Of a stretch of 64,000 bases of DNA, positions 18,605 to 27,628 are shown piece by piece. The DNA comes from G965202665 sp965243835. Its GTDB lineage: Bacteria > Actinomycetota > Acidimicrobiia > Spongiisociales > Spongiisociaceae. A program made the position numbers and the translations under genes. The DNA is taken from NCBI GenBank assembly GCA_965243835.1, contig OZ251578.1, positions 1,922,001-1,986,000 on the forward strand. The letters are read 5' to 3'. Positions within the stretch are counted from its first letter, which is position 1, and each line of letters begins with the position of its first letter. The notes beneath the pieces are model-generated. The model was not told the DNA's origin. It searched no databases and saw nothing but the letters and a program-made list of their open reading frames with translations.

Positions 18605-20340
18605 TTACGAGTCGGCGGCGGGCGGGGTGTAGTTGACGGCGCGGACGAAGAAAGAAGCCATCTGCGCCCGGGTAACCGGCTGATCGGGACAGTAGTTGAG
18701 AGGCTCGGCGCTGCACCCTCTGGTTACGCCGGTGTGATACATCCCCTCCACCGCCCGCACCACCTCCGGATCCGCCCCCGCCACATCGTTGAACAGTCCC
18801 TCCGGTTCGTCCACGGCGTTTATGTCGGGGAAGGAGGCGATCATCATCACCGCCATATCGGCCCGGGTGACCACCCCTCCGGGATGGAACACCCCGTCGG
18901 GAGCGGCGAACGCCCTGGTGGAGACCACCCATTCGGCAAAAGTGCGGTACCAGGCGTCGGCGGGGACATCGGTGATTTCCACCCCGGCGGGATCCGGGAT
19001 GGACCCGAGTCGGCTGACGGCCCGGTAGAGGAAAGCGGCCATTTGCCTTCTGGTGATCTGCGCCGACGGGCAGAACTTGGTGGCGTCGTCGGCGTCGCAT
19101 CCCAGGGTGATCTCCCAGACGGCGATTTGTTCAATGTTGGCCTGGTGGACGCTGCCGTCCTCATCGCAGAACCGCCCTTGACATGCGGGCTCCGCCGGGG
19201 GCGGGGGCGGGGGCGGGGCGACCGGACCGGGGGCGGGCCCGGCGGGTGGAGGGGCGCCCCCTCCGCCGCCACCACCGCCGCCGCTGGGGGGCGGGGCTCC
19301 GCCTCCGCCGCCGCCGGGTTGGGGTTGGTCGTTGGCGGGGATGGTCAGGGTCAGGGTGTCGGCGCCGTAGCCGGTGCGGGCGGTGAGAATGATGGTTTCA
19401 TCCGGTTCAGGAATGCTGTCATCGGTGATTCTTACCTGGAAGCGAACTTGGGTCGCCCCGGCGGGGATGGTTGCGGTAGGGGGCGCGTTGTAATCGGAAG
19501 AGCCCGCTCTGCCGGCGCGGGAGATAGTCACCCTGGTAGCGGAGGACAGCGGGGAGGACCCGATGAACCGAACCGTCACCTGCGCGTTGCTTCCCTCCTC
19601 GGGACGAGTAGGGGCGGCGGACATTTCAACACCGGTAGGGGGGTCGTCATTGTCGACGACGGTAAAGGCAGCGGGCGGGATGTTGAAACCCTCCAAGACG
19701 CCGGATACCATAAGGGTTTCGTCCTCTTCGCTGATGTTGTCATCCCGGGGTCCGTCCAAGGCGAGAGTGAACGTAGCGTCGCCGCTGTTGCGACGGGCGG
19801 GGATGGTGAGTTGGAACGGGCTGGGCAGAGTGGCCAGGTAGTCGGACGAAGAGACGGTTCCCCCGCCCACGTTGATTTGCATGGTTTGCGCGGCGGAAAG
19901 GCTTTTCCCGGCCGGATAGGAGGCGCGCACGGCAACGGTGGTCGCCTCCGTCCCCTCCGCTAACGAAGACAGAGCCGGCAGGGTCAGGGTGATATTCGAG
20001 TCATCGTCGATGATGGTAAGAGAAGCGTTTCCCACCGTGAACCCGGCAGCGCTTCCGGCGATGGTTACCTTCTCCGGCCCCTCCGCGGTCGCGTCGTCCT
20101 CGCCGGCGCCTATCACAAGATCAAAAGTCGTTTCCCCGCTCGATGCGTATTCATCGATTCCAACCTCTACGTCGTTTGCCGCTTGGTAATCAGTCCCCGG
20201 GGTGGCCTCCCCCGCGGCTTTCCCGACCCATCGTCGAAACTCAAGGTGATCGTAGCCGACTGCCCCCCCGCCGGAGGCGCCGCCGACAACAAACCGCCCG
20301 CCAACCCCAACGCCGCCACCCATGCCAACGCCCGTCGCAA
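18605..20340 (-). CDS. Secreted Calx-beta/SLH surface protein, frameshifted near the N-terminus
   Basis: The protein has a signal peptide (LRRALAWVAALGLAGGLLSAA), several Calx-beta-like repeats (GTDYQA, SSDYLATLPSPFQLTIPA, GSSDYNAPPTATIPAGA, each followed by acidic DEx segments), a Gly/Pro-rich linker, and a C-terminal SLH-like triple repeat starting GRFCDEDGS. The signal-peptide frame (TTG start at 20340, AGGAGG five bases before it) and the mature frame differ by one base. They would join if one base were added near 20205-20260, where G-runs occur. This is an assembly error, a recent mutation or phase variation. The start mirrors that of the paralogue at 328. Confidence 0.75.
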
Positions 20341-20416
20341 CACGGCCTCCTTTCCGCAACCAGCCCCGACCGCAGGGGGCTCCTCTCGGACCCCGAACCA
20401 AGGCCTGTTGCCAAAA

Positions 20417-20444
20417 ACGCTACCCCCCCCCCCCAATTTATCAA
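20417..20444 (-). promoter_or_regulatory. Promoter with poly-G spacer, second copy
   Basis: On the minus strand TTGATA (20444-20439) is followed by AATT-like bases, twelve consecutive G (20434-20423) and TAGCGT (20422-20417), a 16-nt spacer. The copy at 411-437 has eleven G and a 15-nt spacer. The TAGCGTTTTTG downstream is identical in both. The difference in run length is what slippage produces. Confidence 0.6.
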
Positions 20445-20530
20445 GTCAATCCCCTCCGACCGGCCGGGGCTGCCTTTGGACGCTCCCGTTCCGGCGTCCA
20501 ACCATGGCGGCGCGCCTACCATGGGGGTTT

Positions 20531-21355
20531 ATGAACGGCGACGAAGCACCGGGGCCCCTCTACCGGCGGGACGGGGCCTGGTTCATCCCGGCCCCGCACA
20601 CGGCCAGTCCCTGGTCGGAGGAGACGCAACACGGCGGGCCGGTGGCCGCCCTCCTCGCCCGGGCCGTGGAAAAAACCTTGCCGGAGGGAATGGCCCTGTC
20701 CCGCCTGACGGTGGAAATCCTGGGGCCGATGCCCCGGTCGCCGTTGCGCATCGACTCCGAAATCACCCGGCCCGGGCGGCGGGTGCAAATGACATCCGCC
20801 CGGGCAATCGACCAACATGGCCGTCCTTTGGCGCTGGCCCGGGCGTGGGGAATCAGGACGCTGGCCGAACCCTTGCCCCTGCCCGGCTTGGACTCCGCCG
20901 CCTACCCGCCTCCTCCCGGCCCGGATCGCTCCCCGCCCGACCCGGACCTCTTCTACGGGATAGTGGATTATCCCCACTTCTACGGTTTGGCCTGCGAACG
21001 GAGGCTGGCCGACGGGGCCACCGCCGCCCCCGGCCCGGCCTGCATCTGGTTCCGCTGGCTGTGCCCCCTGGTGGCGGGCGAGGAAATGACCGGAGCGCAA
21101 CGGGCGGTGGGAATATCCGACAGCGCCCAGGGGATCAGCTGGATGGTCAAACCCGACCGGCACATCTTCATCAACCCCGACTTGACCGTCGTCTTGTGGC
21201 GGGAGCCGGAGGGGGAATGGACGGCGCTGGCCGCCCGCAGCCGCCTGTTTCCCAACGGGCGGGGGGCTTCCGATTCTCTCCTGTTCGACCAGCGGGGGGA
21301 TGCGGGGCGGGTCTCCCAGTCGGTGCTTCTGGACCGCGCCCCGGCGCCCGGCTGA
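20531..21355 (+). CDS. Acyl-CoA thioesterase-like (TesB/4HBT_3) protein
   Basis: A 274-residue protein with two hotdog-like halves. Features typical of the actinobacterial thioesterase-like superfamily are the N-terminal WSEETQHGGPVAALLARAVE, LTVEILGPMPRSPLRI, and the second-half segment ISDSAQGISWMVKPDRHIFINPDLTVVLWREP. It probably hydrolyses or binds acyl-CoA thioesters. The start at 20531 has no good ribosome site, but TACCAT lies 8 nt upstream, so a leaderless mRNA is possible. It overlaps the divergent poly-G promoter region only at a distance. Confidence 0.75.
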   Translation: MNGDEAPGPLYRRDGAWFIPAPHTASPWSEETQHGGPVAALLARAVEKTLPEGMALSRLTVEILGPMPRSPLRIDSEITRPGRRVQMTSARAIDQHGRPLALARAWGIRTLAEPLPLPGLDSAAYPPPPGPDRSPPDPDLFYGIVDYPHFYGLACERRLADGATAAPGPACIWFRWLCPLVAGEEMTGAQRAVGISDSAQGISWMVKPDRHIFINPDLTVVLWREPEGEWTALAARSRLFPNGRGASDSLLFDQRGDAGRVSQSVLLDRAPAPG

Positions 21356-21368
21356 CCGCTTCCCCTCC

Positions 21369-22187
21369 GTGCCCGACATAATCACCTCCCCCGCCAACCG
21401 GCATGTGAAACGCCTGGTGCGACTCCGTTCCCGCCGCCACCGGGACCGGGAGGGGGCTTTTCTCATCGAGGGCTACCGGGAGTTGGCGAAAGCGGCGGAG
21501 GCGGGGACGGCGGTGGACGAATTGTACGTGTGCGAGGACCTGTTCCTGGGGAAAAACGAACCGGCCTTGGTGGAGCGTCTCACCGCGGGCGGGGCCCGCC
21601 TGCGCCAGCTGGCCGAGGAGCCGTTCCGCAAAGCCGCCTACCGGGACCGTCCGGAGGGTTTGCTGGCCACGGCCCCCTGTTTCCCCGCCGGGTTGGATGA
21701 CTTGCGGGAACGGATGGCCGGTTCCGGACCGCGTCTGGCGCTGGTGGCGGAAGGGATTGAAAAACCGGGCAATCTGGGGACCATGTTGCGCACCGCCGAC
21801 GCCGCCGGAGCGCAGGCGGTGATCGCGGCCGACCCCCGCACCGACCTGTTCAACCCCAACGTGGTGCGCTCCTCGGTGGGCTCCCTGTTCACGGTGCCGG
21901 TCGCCGCCGCCCCCGCCGGGGCCGTTCAAGACTGGTTGCAGAGCCGGGGAACGATCCCCGTCCTGGCCTCCCCCGACTCCCCCGTCCCGTACTGGGAGGC
22001 CGACCTGCGCGGCCCGATCGCGTTGGTGATCGGCTCCGAACAGACGGGCTTGAGTCCCGCCTGGCGGGACAAAGGCTACCCGGAGGCGCGAATACCGATG
22101 GCGGGGGCGGCCGATTCCCTGAACGCGGCCGCCGCGGCGGCAGTGCTCCTGTTGGAAGCGGTCCGACAACGGGCCGCCGTCTCCTGA
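21369..22187 (+). CDS. SpoU-family RNA 2'-O-methyltransferase
   Basis: A 272-residue methyltransferase that would modify a ribose in rRNA or tRNA using S-adenosylmethionine. The N-terminal substrate-binding domain (SPANRHVKRLVRLRSRRHRD, FLIEGYRE) is followed by the knotted SpoU domain with motifs EGIEKPGNLGTMLRTADAAG, FNPNVVRSSVGSLFTVPV, LVIGSEQTGLS and IPMAGAADSLNAAAAAAVLL. I chose GTG 21369; an earlier in-frame ATG would overlap the thioesterase gene by 56 bases. It is 13 nt from that gene and probably cotranscribed. Confidence 0.85.
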   Translation: MPDIITSPANRHVKRLVRLRSRRHRDREGAFLIEGYRELAKAAEAGTAVDELYVCEDLFLGKNEPALVERLTAGGARLRQLAEEPFRKAAYRDRPEGLLATAPCFPAGLDDLRERMAGSGPRLALVAEGIEKPGNLGTMLRTADAAGAQAVIAADPRTDLFNPNVVRSSVGSLFTVPVAAAPAGAVQDWLQSRGTIPVLASPDSPVPYWEADLRGPIALVIGSEQTGLSPAWRDKGYPEARIPMAGAADSLNAAAAAAVLLLEAVRQRAAVS

Positions 22188-22273
22188 ATCCCGTCACCGC
22201 CCCCTGCTACGCTTTTTTCAGAACCTGGAAAGCCGCGCACCGCGAGTAGCGGCAAGCTGAAAGGAACCCCCCT

Positions 22274-23215
22274 TTGTCGCAGAAATTCGTTTTCACCCTC
22301 CGCAAACGGGGCGTGGTCTCCATCGGGACCGACGAGAAACCGCGCCCGCACCTCACCCTGCTGTGGCGGCACGCCCTGCAGTCCCCGGTGAACTCCCCCC
22401 GCAAACCGGGAGTCTACGTTTTGGCGAATCTGGCGCCGGACGACAACGATAAGCAAACCCTGTTCGTAGGCAAGACCGACAAGTCCGGCCTCGCCAAGCA
22501 ACTGGCCCGTCATTTGTCTTCCGCCGAGCAATGGACGGCGGCGGTTTGCTTCAGCGGCGACGACCTGGACCCGGATTTGACGCAGGACGAGGTTTCTTTC
22601 CTGGAACAGTTGCTTTTGGATGACTTGGCGTTCCGCACAGGGGTGAGGCTTTCCCACGCGGCCGCGTCCCCGGCGGAGTTGCGGGTCGGCAGCCTGGCCA
22701 AGATGCGAACCCTAACCCGGCATGCAGAAACCATTCTCTCCCTGTTGGGCGCGCTGGGCGTTTCCCTGGGCGACAAGGCTAAAACGAGACAATCCCGGCA
22801 AATTCCCGCGCCGCCTCCCGTAACGGTGCAACCGGCCGCCGAAGAGCCCGTCCGTTCCTCTACCTACTATCCCGAAAAAGTTCCGGAACTCATCGCCGCC
22901 GGGCTGTTGCGGGTCGGCTCCCGGTTGCGGTCATCCGTCCCGAAATACCCGGCCGAAGCGGAAATAGCCAACGCCGGGGGAGAAATCAGATTGTTGCGGC
23001 ACGGCCAAGACTCCCAAGGACGTTGGTTGCATAATGTCCCCAAATCGGAGCCGACGTACTCCTCCCTCTCCACGGCGGGCGGGGAAGTGATAAGGGCGGG
23101 AGGCGGCGGGAGCGACCCCAACGGTTGGACGTTTTGGATAGCGGCGTCATCGGGCGCCGCCCTGGCCGATTTGCGCGACGAATACCGGCGCCGGCGGCGA
23201 CGGGCCGGCCGGTAG
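22274..23215 (+). CDS. GIY-YIG nuclease-like domain fused to a RAMA domain
   Basis: A 313-residue two-domain protein. Residues about 40-140 look like a GIY-YIG nuclease: GVYVLANLAPDDNDKQTLFVGKT matches the GIY/YIG pair, with a catalytic-type glutamate in DEVSFLEQLL. After a Pro-rich linker, residues about 200-295 resemble the RAMA domain found with restriction-modification methylases: LIAAGLLRVGSRLRS, an EIRLLRHG strand and the NGWTFW ending. It may recognise and cut modified DNA, which is inference. The TTG start at 22274 has GAAAGGAA upstream. Confidence 0.6.
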   Translation: MSQKFVFTLRKRGVVSIGTDEKPRPHLTLLWRHALQSPVNSPRKPGVYVLANLAPDDNDKQTLFVGKTDKSGLAKQLARHLSSAEQWTAAVCFSGDDLDPDLTQDEVSFLEQLLLDDLAFRTGVRLSHAAASPAELRVGSLAKMRTLTRHAETILSLLGALGVSLGDKAKTRQSRQIPAPPPVTVQPAAEEPVRSSTYYPEKVPELIAAGLLRVGSRLRSSVPKYPAEAEIANAGGEIRLLRHGQDSQGRWLHNVPKSEPTYSSLSTAGGEVIRAGGGGSDPNGWTFWIAASSGAALADLRDEYRRRRRRAGR

Positions 23216-23224
23216 CCGCATCCT

Positions 23225-23248
23225 CCTCCCGACCGGAGCCGGGAGGGG
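23225..23248 (+). terminator. Hairpin after the GIY-YIG/RAMA gene
   Basis: CCTCCCG and CGGGAGG form a stem directly after the stop codon; the T-rich part following it is short. Confidence 0.45.
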
Positions 23249-23289
23249 CGTCTTCGACTTTGTCGCACCCCTCCGCTACACTGGGGAGT

Positions 23290-24423
23290 ATGAAAGAGCC
23301 GCCATGGACGATCGGCGTTGAGGAGGAATATCTCCTCGTCGATCAGAACACCCACCAACTGATACAGGGAGACCCCGGGCACCTGCTGAAAGAGGCGGCG
23401 GAGGCTTTGGAAGGCCGCGCCCGGCCCGAGTTTCTGCAGGCGCAACTGGAAATCGGCAGCAAGGTGTGCGACAACATCGCCGAGTTGCGGGCCGACCTGT
23501 CGCAGGTGCGCCAAGTGGTGATCGACTTGGCCGACCGCCACCGGATGGGGGTGATGGCCGCCTCCACCCATCCCTTCGCCCGCTGGCAGGAACAGCAGAT
23601 CACGCTCGGCGAGCGTTATCAGGAACTGGCCGCCGACTTCCAGACGGTGATGCACCGCCTGCTCATCTCCGGCATGCATGTGCATGTGGGGGTGGACGAC
23701 CGGGACCTGCGCGTGGACCTGCTCAACCAGATTTCCTACTTCCTGCCCCACCTGCTGGCCCTGTCCTGCTCCTCCCCTTTCTGGGAGGGGGCCAACACCG
23801 GGTTGCACAGTTACCGGATCGCCGTGTTCCACGCCGCCCCCCGTACCGGCCTTCCCTCCTACTTCACCTCCTGGAACGAATATCAGAGCCATGTGGACGT
23901 GCTGGTGGACGCCGGGATCATCGAAGACGCCTCCAAAATCTGGTGGCACGCCCGCCCCTCGGTGCGCTACCCGACGGTGGAGTTGCGCATCCCCGACCTG
24001 ACCACCAGCCTGGAGGACACCCTGTGCATAGCCTCCCTCTACGTAACGTTGATGAGAATGCTGTGGAGGCTGCGGGTGGAGAACAAAAGCTGGCGGCTGT
24101 ACGAGCATTTCCTGATCGAGGAGAACGTGTGGCGGGCGCAACGTTACGGGACCGGGGACCAACTGCTGGACCTGGGCCAGGAAACCCTGGTGGGCTTCCA
24201 GGATTTGATGGAGGAAATTCTGGAAATGGTGCGCCCCGACGCCGAGGCCCTGGACTGCGTGGAGGAAGTGGAGCACGCCCGCACCATACTGCGCCGGGGC
24301 ACCTCCGCCCAACGGCAACTGGCCGCCTACGAGCGGGCCGCGCAGGACGGCAAAACGCACGAAGAAGCCCTGATTGAAGTGGTGAAATGGGTTCAGGAGG
24401 AAACCGGGGCGGGATTGGGCTGA
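23290..24423 (+). CDS. YbdK-type carboxylate-amine ligase (GCS2 family)
   Basis: A 377-residue protein of the glutamate-cysteine ligase 2 family. TIGVEEEYLLVDQNTHQL is the N-terminal ATP/metal signature, GMHVHVGV the metal-binding strand, and RYPTVELRIPDL and the C-terminal RxxQRQL segment are also typical. Members have weak glutamate-cysteine ligase activity; the true substrate is often unknown. TACACT ends 7 nt before the ATG and there is no ribosome site, so the mRNA may be leaderless. The esterase gene overlaps its stop by one base. Confidence 0.85.
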   Translation: MKEPPWTIGVEEEYLLVDQNTHQLIQGDPGHLLKEAAEALEGRARPEFLQAQLEIGSKVCDNIAELRADLSQVRQVVIDLADRHRMGVMAASTHPFARWQEQQITLGERYQELAADFQTVMHRLLISGMHVHVGVDDRDLRVDLLNQISYFLPHLLALSCSSPFWEGANTGLHSYRIAVFHAAPRTGLPSYFTSWNEYQSHVDVLVDAGIIEDASKIWWHARPSVRYPTVELRIPDLTTSLEDTLCIASLYVTLMRMLWRLRVENKSWRLYEHFLIEENVWRAQRYGTGDQLLDLGQETLVGFQDLMEEILEMVRPDAEALDCVEEVEHARTILRRGTSAQRQLAAYERAAQDGKTHEEALIEVVKWVQEETGAGLG

Positions 24424-25388
24424 TGAGCCCCGCGCACGGCATTCCGGCCCGGGCCCCGGACGCGGTGCGGGCTTTCAACGCCGAGATGGAGGAAACCTGC
24501 CGCCAGTTTCCGCCCATCTGGGAGACGGGGGTGGCGGCCGCCCGGCAAGCCCGGGAAGAAGGCCAATCGCTGTTGGGGACCCTGATCCTCAGCGAACGGG
24601 CCGCGGAGGTGACCGCCGCCGCCCCGGACGGGCCGGTGCGGTTGCGCGTCATCCCGCCGCGGGGGGAAACCCGGGGGGTGTTTCTGCACATCCACGGAGG
24701 CGGCTGGACGCTGGGAGCCCCCCATCACCAGGACCCGATCTTGGAAAACCTGGCGGACGCCGCCGGGCTGACCGTCGCCTCCGTCCATTACCGCCTGGCC
24801 CCCGAGCATCCCTATCCGGCGGGCCCGGACGACTGCGAACGGGCCGCCCGCTGGCTGGCGGACGCCGCCCCGGAGCGCCTGGGAGGGGAGCTGGTCGCCA
24901 TCGGCGGCGAGTCGGCGGGGGCCCACCTGGCGGCGGTCACCTGCCTGCGGTTGCGGGACCGGCACAATCTCGCCCCGTTCCGGGCGGCCCTGCTCACCTA
25001 CGGGGTGTTCGACCTGCGGGGCACCCCCTCCATGCGCCGGTTCGGGGAGCGCCCCCTGATCCTGAACACGCCCATTACGCAATGGTTCATCGACCGGTTC
25101 GTCGCCGGCGACCGGACCGGGGAAGAGGACGTTTCCCCGCTCTTAGCCGACCTGACCGGGATGCCCCCCGCCTTGTTCACGGCGGGGGATGCGGACCCCC
25201 TGCTGGACGACACTCTGTTTATGGCCGCCCGATGGAAAGCGGCCGGGGCGGAGGCCGGGCTGGACGTTTGGCCGGGGGCGGTGCACGGCTTCGACTTGTT
25301 CGACCACGAGTACGCGGTTGCGGCCCGCTCCCGCATGCACCGGTTCCTCAACGCGGCCCTGGACGGAACTCCGGAGGGGCGGTCGTGA
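24423..25388 (+). CDS. Alpha/beta hydrolase, hormone-sensitive lipase type
   Basis: A 321-residue esterase. The oxyanion-hole motif HIHGGGWTLG is near residue 90, the nucleophile elbow GGESAGAHLAA near 160, the acidic residue in AGDADPLLDD near 255 and the histidine in VHGFDLF near 285. It should hydrolyse short-chain esters. The ATG shares a base with the preceding stop, and the next gene starts four bases before its end (GTGA), so the three genes form an operon. Confidence 0.88.
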   Translation: MSPAHGIPARAPDAVRAFNAEMEETCRQFPPIWETGVAAARQAREEGQSLLGTLILSERAAEVTAAAPDGPVRLRVIPPRGETRGVFLHIHGGGWTLGAPHHQDPILENLADAAGLTVASVHYRLAPEHPYPAGPDDCERAARWLADAAPERLGGELVAIGGESAGAHLAAVTCLRLRDRHNLAPFRAALLTYGVFDLRGTPSMRRFGERPLILNTPITQWFIDRFVAGDRTGEEDVSPLLADLTGMPPALFTAGDADPLLDDTLFMAARWKAAGAEAGLDVWPGAVHGFDLFDHEYAVAARSRMHRFLNAALDGTPEGRS

Positions 25389-26308
25389 GGCGCGCCTCGG
25401 CGGCGACCGACTTCTACGAGGTGTTGGAGGTTTCCCCGGACGCCGACCCGGAGGAGATCAAGGCCGCCTTCCGGCGGTTGAGCAAAAAGCACCACCCGGA
25501 CGCCAACCCGGCCCGGGCGGCGGGGGAACGGTTCAAGCAGGTGAGCGAGGCCTATGCGACCCTGTCGGACCCCGACCGGCGGCGGGAATACGACCGGATG
25601 CGCCGGTCGGCGTCCGCCGTCTCCGAACCAGTCTCCGGAGAGAGCGGCGCCGGAGGGGGCGAGCCCTTTGCGCAGTGGATGACGGACATGGGGAGCAGGT
25701 TCGGCGGAGGCCGGAGTTCCGCCCGCCCGCGCCGGGCCGTCCGGTCCGCCTCCGCGGGCCGGCAGTTGCTCGCCCGGTTGATAGATTTGGTCATAGTGGG
25801 CAACATGGTGTTGCTGGCCGTCGCTTTGGGGGCGGAGGCGGACGCGTTGCCGGAACGTTTCTTCTGGGCGGTCCTGGCCGGGTTTGCGTATGAGACGGCG
25901 CTGGTCGGGTGGCGGGGGGAGACCATCGGGATGATGGCCGCCCGGGTTGCGGTGCGGACCGAGGCCGGAGGGCCTCCCGGGTGGCGCAAGTCGGCGGCGC
26001 GGATGACCCCCGCCCTGCTCGGCCTGCTGGTTATATTCCCGAGCGGCCGCATGGCCGCCTGGGGGGTTATGGTGATCCTGATCGCCTGGGCGGTGCGTTT
26101 CTTTCAGAGAAGAAGGGGACGCCGGCCGGGCCGCCTGAGCGGAGCGGCCCTGGGTTTCGGAGCGGGCATCATCATCCTGGCCCTGCTCACTTCGGTGTGG
26201 GTGTTGCTCCCCGCCGTAGCCGGGGCCTACATAGTCTCCCCCCTGCTCTCCCCCACCGACCGCGGCCTCCCCGACCGGCTGGCGGGAACGGTAATAATCG
26301 CCCGCTGA
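25385..26308 (+). CDS. J-domain protein with RDD membrane domain
   Basis: A 307-residue fusion. Residues 9-75 form a J-domain with the helix II sequence ADPEEIKAAFRRLSKKHHPDANP (HPD present) and SEAYATLSDPDRRREYD. After a linker, from about residue 120, an RDD family membrane domain follows (GRQLLARLIDLVIVGN, then TIGMMAARVAV), and further hydrophobic helices end the protein. It would recruit an Hsp70 to the membrane. The GTG start overlaps the esterase stop. Two other small J-domain membrane proteins are at 55349 and 56897. Confidence 0.8.
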   Translation: MRRASAATDFYEVLEVSPDADPEEIKAAFRRLSKKHHPDANPARAAGERFKQVSEAYATLSDPDRRREYDRMRRSASAVSEPVSGESGAGGGEPFAQWMTDMGSRFGGGRSSARPRRAVRSASAGRQLLARLIDLVIVGNMVLLAVALGAEADALPERFFWAVLAGFAYETALVGWRGETIGMMAARVAVRTEAGGPPGWRKSAARMTPALLGLLVIFPSGRMAAWGVMVILIAWAVRFFQRRRGRRPGRLSGAALGFGAGIIILALLTSVWVLLPAVAGAYIVSPLLSPTDRGLPDRLAGTVIIAR

Positions 26309-26382
26309 CCGGCGTCTTTGGACCCCGTAAACTGGACCGGTTTCCCCCGCCGAGCGCGCAAAAACCCTGGTCGGAGAGTTAT

Positions 26383-26409
26383 TTTCAATTTTCAAAAATC
26401 GGTTATATT
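26383..26409 (+). promoter_or_regulatory. Promoter of the first antitoxin copy
   Basis: An AT-rich stretch with TTTCAA and TATATT (26404-26409). The equivalent before the third copy, near 27280, reads TATACT. The bases around them are conserved, showing that the promoter is part of the duplicated unit. Confidence 0.5.
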
Positions 26410-26455
26410 GGCAAATAGCAACAACACTCTGTAAGCCGCAAGAAAGGAAATCGCC

Positions 26456-26764
26456 ATGCCGATCGAAGTCTGGACCAGCCCCGGCGGAACCCACCGGGTC
26501 ACAAAATACATCCCCGACGGGTACGAAAACGAAACCCGGGAAGAATGGGCCGAACGCCTCGGCCTGGACCTGAGCGTATTCCAACACGAAGACCCCCGAA
26601 CCCCGGAAGAACGCGCCCAACAGCGCGCCGAAGCGTTGGCCGAGAACGAAAAATTCTTCCGTGAGCAGGGCTGGACAATCACCCCGGAGGAACAGTCCGA
26701 ACTAGATGCCCTAATGGAGCATATGGGCTTAATCAACCCCGATGGCGAAGGAGCGTCCCGGTGA
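26456..26764 (+). CDS. Antitoxin-like protein, copy 1
   Basis: A 102-residue acidic protein of no family I recognise. It starts MPIEVWTSPGGTHRVTKYIP and has a charged C-terminal half. Its first 55 codons are identical in DNA to copy 2 and nearly so to copy 3, while the last part differs. AAAGGAAA lies before the ATG. Its stop overlaps the GTG of a truncated toxin remnant. The antitoxin role is inferred from its place directly before the PIN toxin in the third unit. Confidence 0.65.
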   Translation: MPIEVWTSPGGTHRVTKYIPDGYENETREEWAERLGLDLSVFQHEDPRTPEERAQQRAEALAENEKFFREQGWTITPEEQSELDALMEHMGLINPDGEGASR

Positions 26765-26805
26765 CCGGCGTCGCCTACGAGTTAAACAGTTGCAACACTC
26801 AGTAA
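26761..26805 (+). pseudogene. Truncated PIN toxin remnant 1
   Basis: A frame of 14 codons beginning GTG overlaps the first antitoxin stop exactly as the intact toxin does in the third unit. VTGVAYE matches the first seven residues of the toxin (VTGFTYD), then the sequence passes into the leader of antitoxin copy 2 and stops. Confidence 0.6.
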
Positions 26806-26819
26806 GAAGGAGTCCGCAG

Positions 26820-27128
26820 ATGCCGATCGAAGTCTGGACCAGCCCCGGCGGAACCCACCGGGTCACAAAATACATCCCCGACGGGTACGAAAACGAAACC
26901 CGGGAAGAATGGGCCGAACGCCTCGGCCTGGACCTGAGCGTATTCCAACACGAAGACCCCCGAACCCCGGAAGAACGCGCCCAATGGCACGCCGAGGCGG
27001 CGGCCGAAATGGAAGCGTACCGAAAAGCAGAAGGACTGCTACTCACCGAGGAAGAACAAGACGAACTTAAGGCCCTCGCTGAACACTGGGGATGGAAGGC
27101 CCCCACAGGTGAAACTGCGCCTAAATGA
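26820..27128 (+). CDS. Antitoxin-like protein, copy 2
   Basis: A 102-residue protein with the same first 55 codons as copy 1. Its C-terminal part (about residues 57-85, MEAYRKAEGLLL) is shared with copy 3 rather than copy 1. AAGGAG lies before the ATG. No promoter like those of copies 1 and 3 is visible, so it is probably read from the first one. It is followed by a second truncated toxin. Confidence 0.65.
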   Translation: MPIEVWTSPGGTHRVTKYIPDGYENETREEWAERLGLDLSVFQHEDPRTPEERAQWHAEAAAEMEAYRKAEGLLLTEEEQDELKALAEHWGWKAPTGETAPK

Positions 27129-27256
27129 ACGGCATCACCTACGACGCAGGCGCGCTGATCGCCGCCGAACGCCGCAACCCCGTAATGCCGGTGCTCCACC
27201 AGATAGCTTTCGGATATGCGATATTTGCACCAAAACCCCTGGTCAGAGGCTATTAA
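27125..27256 (+). pseudogene. Truncated PIN toxin remnant 2
   Basis: A 43-codon frame beginning ATG overlaps the stop of antitoxin copy 2. The first 25 or so residues (ITYDAGALIAAERRNPVM) match the intact toxin almost exactly. It then runs into a copy of the promoter region of the next antitoxin and stops. The PIN catalytic residues beyond the first aspartate are lost. Confidence 0.7.
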
Positions 27257-27319
27257 ATTTGTTTCCAAGATCGGTTATACTGGTAAATAGCCGCACAAGC
27301 CACAAGAAAGGAAATCGCC

Positions 27320-27628
27320 ATGCCGATCGAAGTCTGGACCAGCCCCGGCGGAACCCACCGGGTCACAAAATACATCCCCGACGGGTACGAAAACGAAACC
27401 CGGGAAGAATGGGCCGAACGCCTCGGCCTGGACCTGAGCGTATTCCAACACGAGGACAACCGCACCCCGGAAGAACGCGCCCAATGGTACGCCGAGGCGG
27501 CGGCCGAGATGGAAGCGTACCGCAAAGCAGAGGGACTGTTGCTCTCCGAGGAAGAGCAAGTCGAATTCGATGCCCTGATAGAGCGTTTGGGATTAGGCAA
27601 ACCCAAAGGCGAGACAACGTCCCGGTGA
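27320..27628 (+). CDS. Antitoxin-like protein, copy 3 (paired with intact toxin)
   Basis: A 102-residue protein with the same N-terminal half as copies 1 and 2, with a few substitutions around residues 45-49. The C-terminal part contains MEAYRKAEGLLLSEEEQVEF. The promoter and AAGAAAGGAAA ribosome site repeat those of copy 1. The intact PIN toxin begins inside its stop codon, the usual antitoxin-first order. Acidic and charged C-terminal residues fit toxin binding. Confidence 0.7.
   Translation: MPIEVWTSPGGTHRVTKYIPDGYENETREEWAERLGLDLSVFQHEDNRTPEERAQWYAEAAAEMEAYRKAEGLLLSEEEQVEFDALIERLGLGKPKGETTSR

Noticed and set aside
26456..27628. CRISPR-like array, because of the repeated blocks
   Set aside because: The repeats are about 165 bp or longer, coding and only three in number; no short direct repeats with unique spacers exist in the window.
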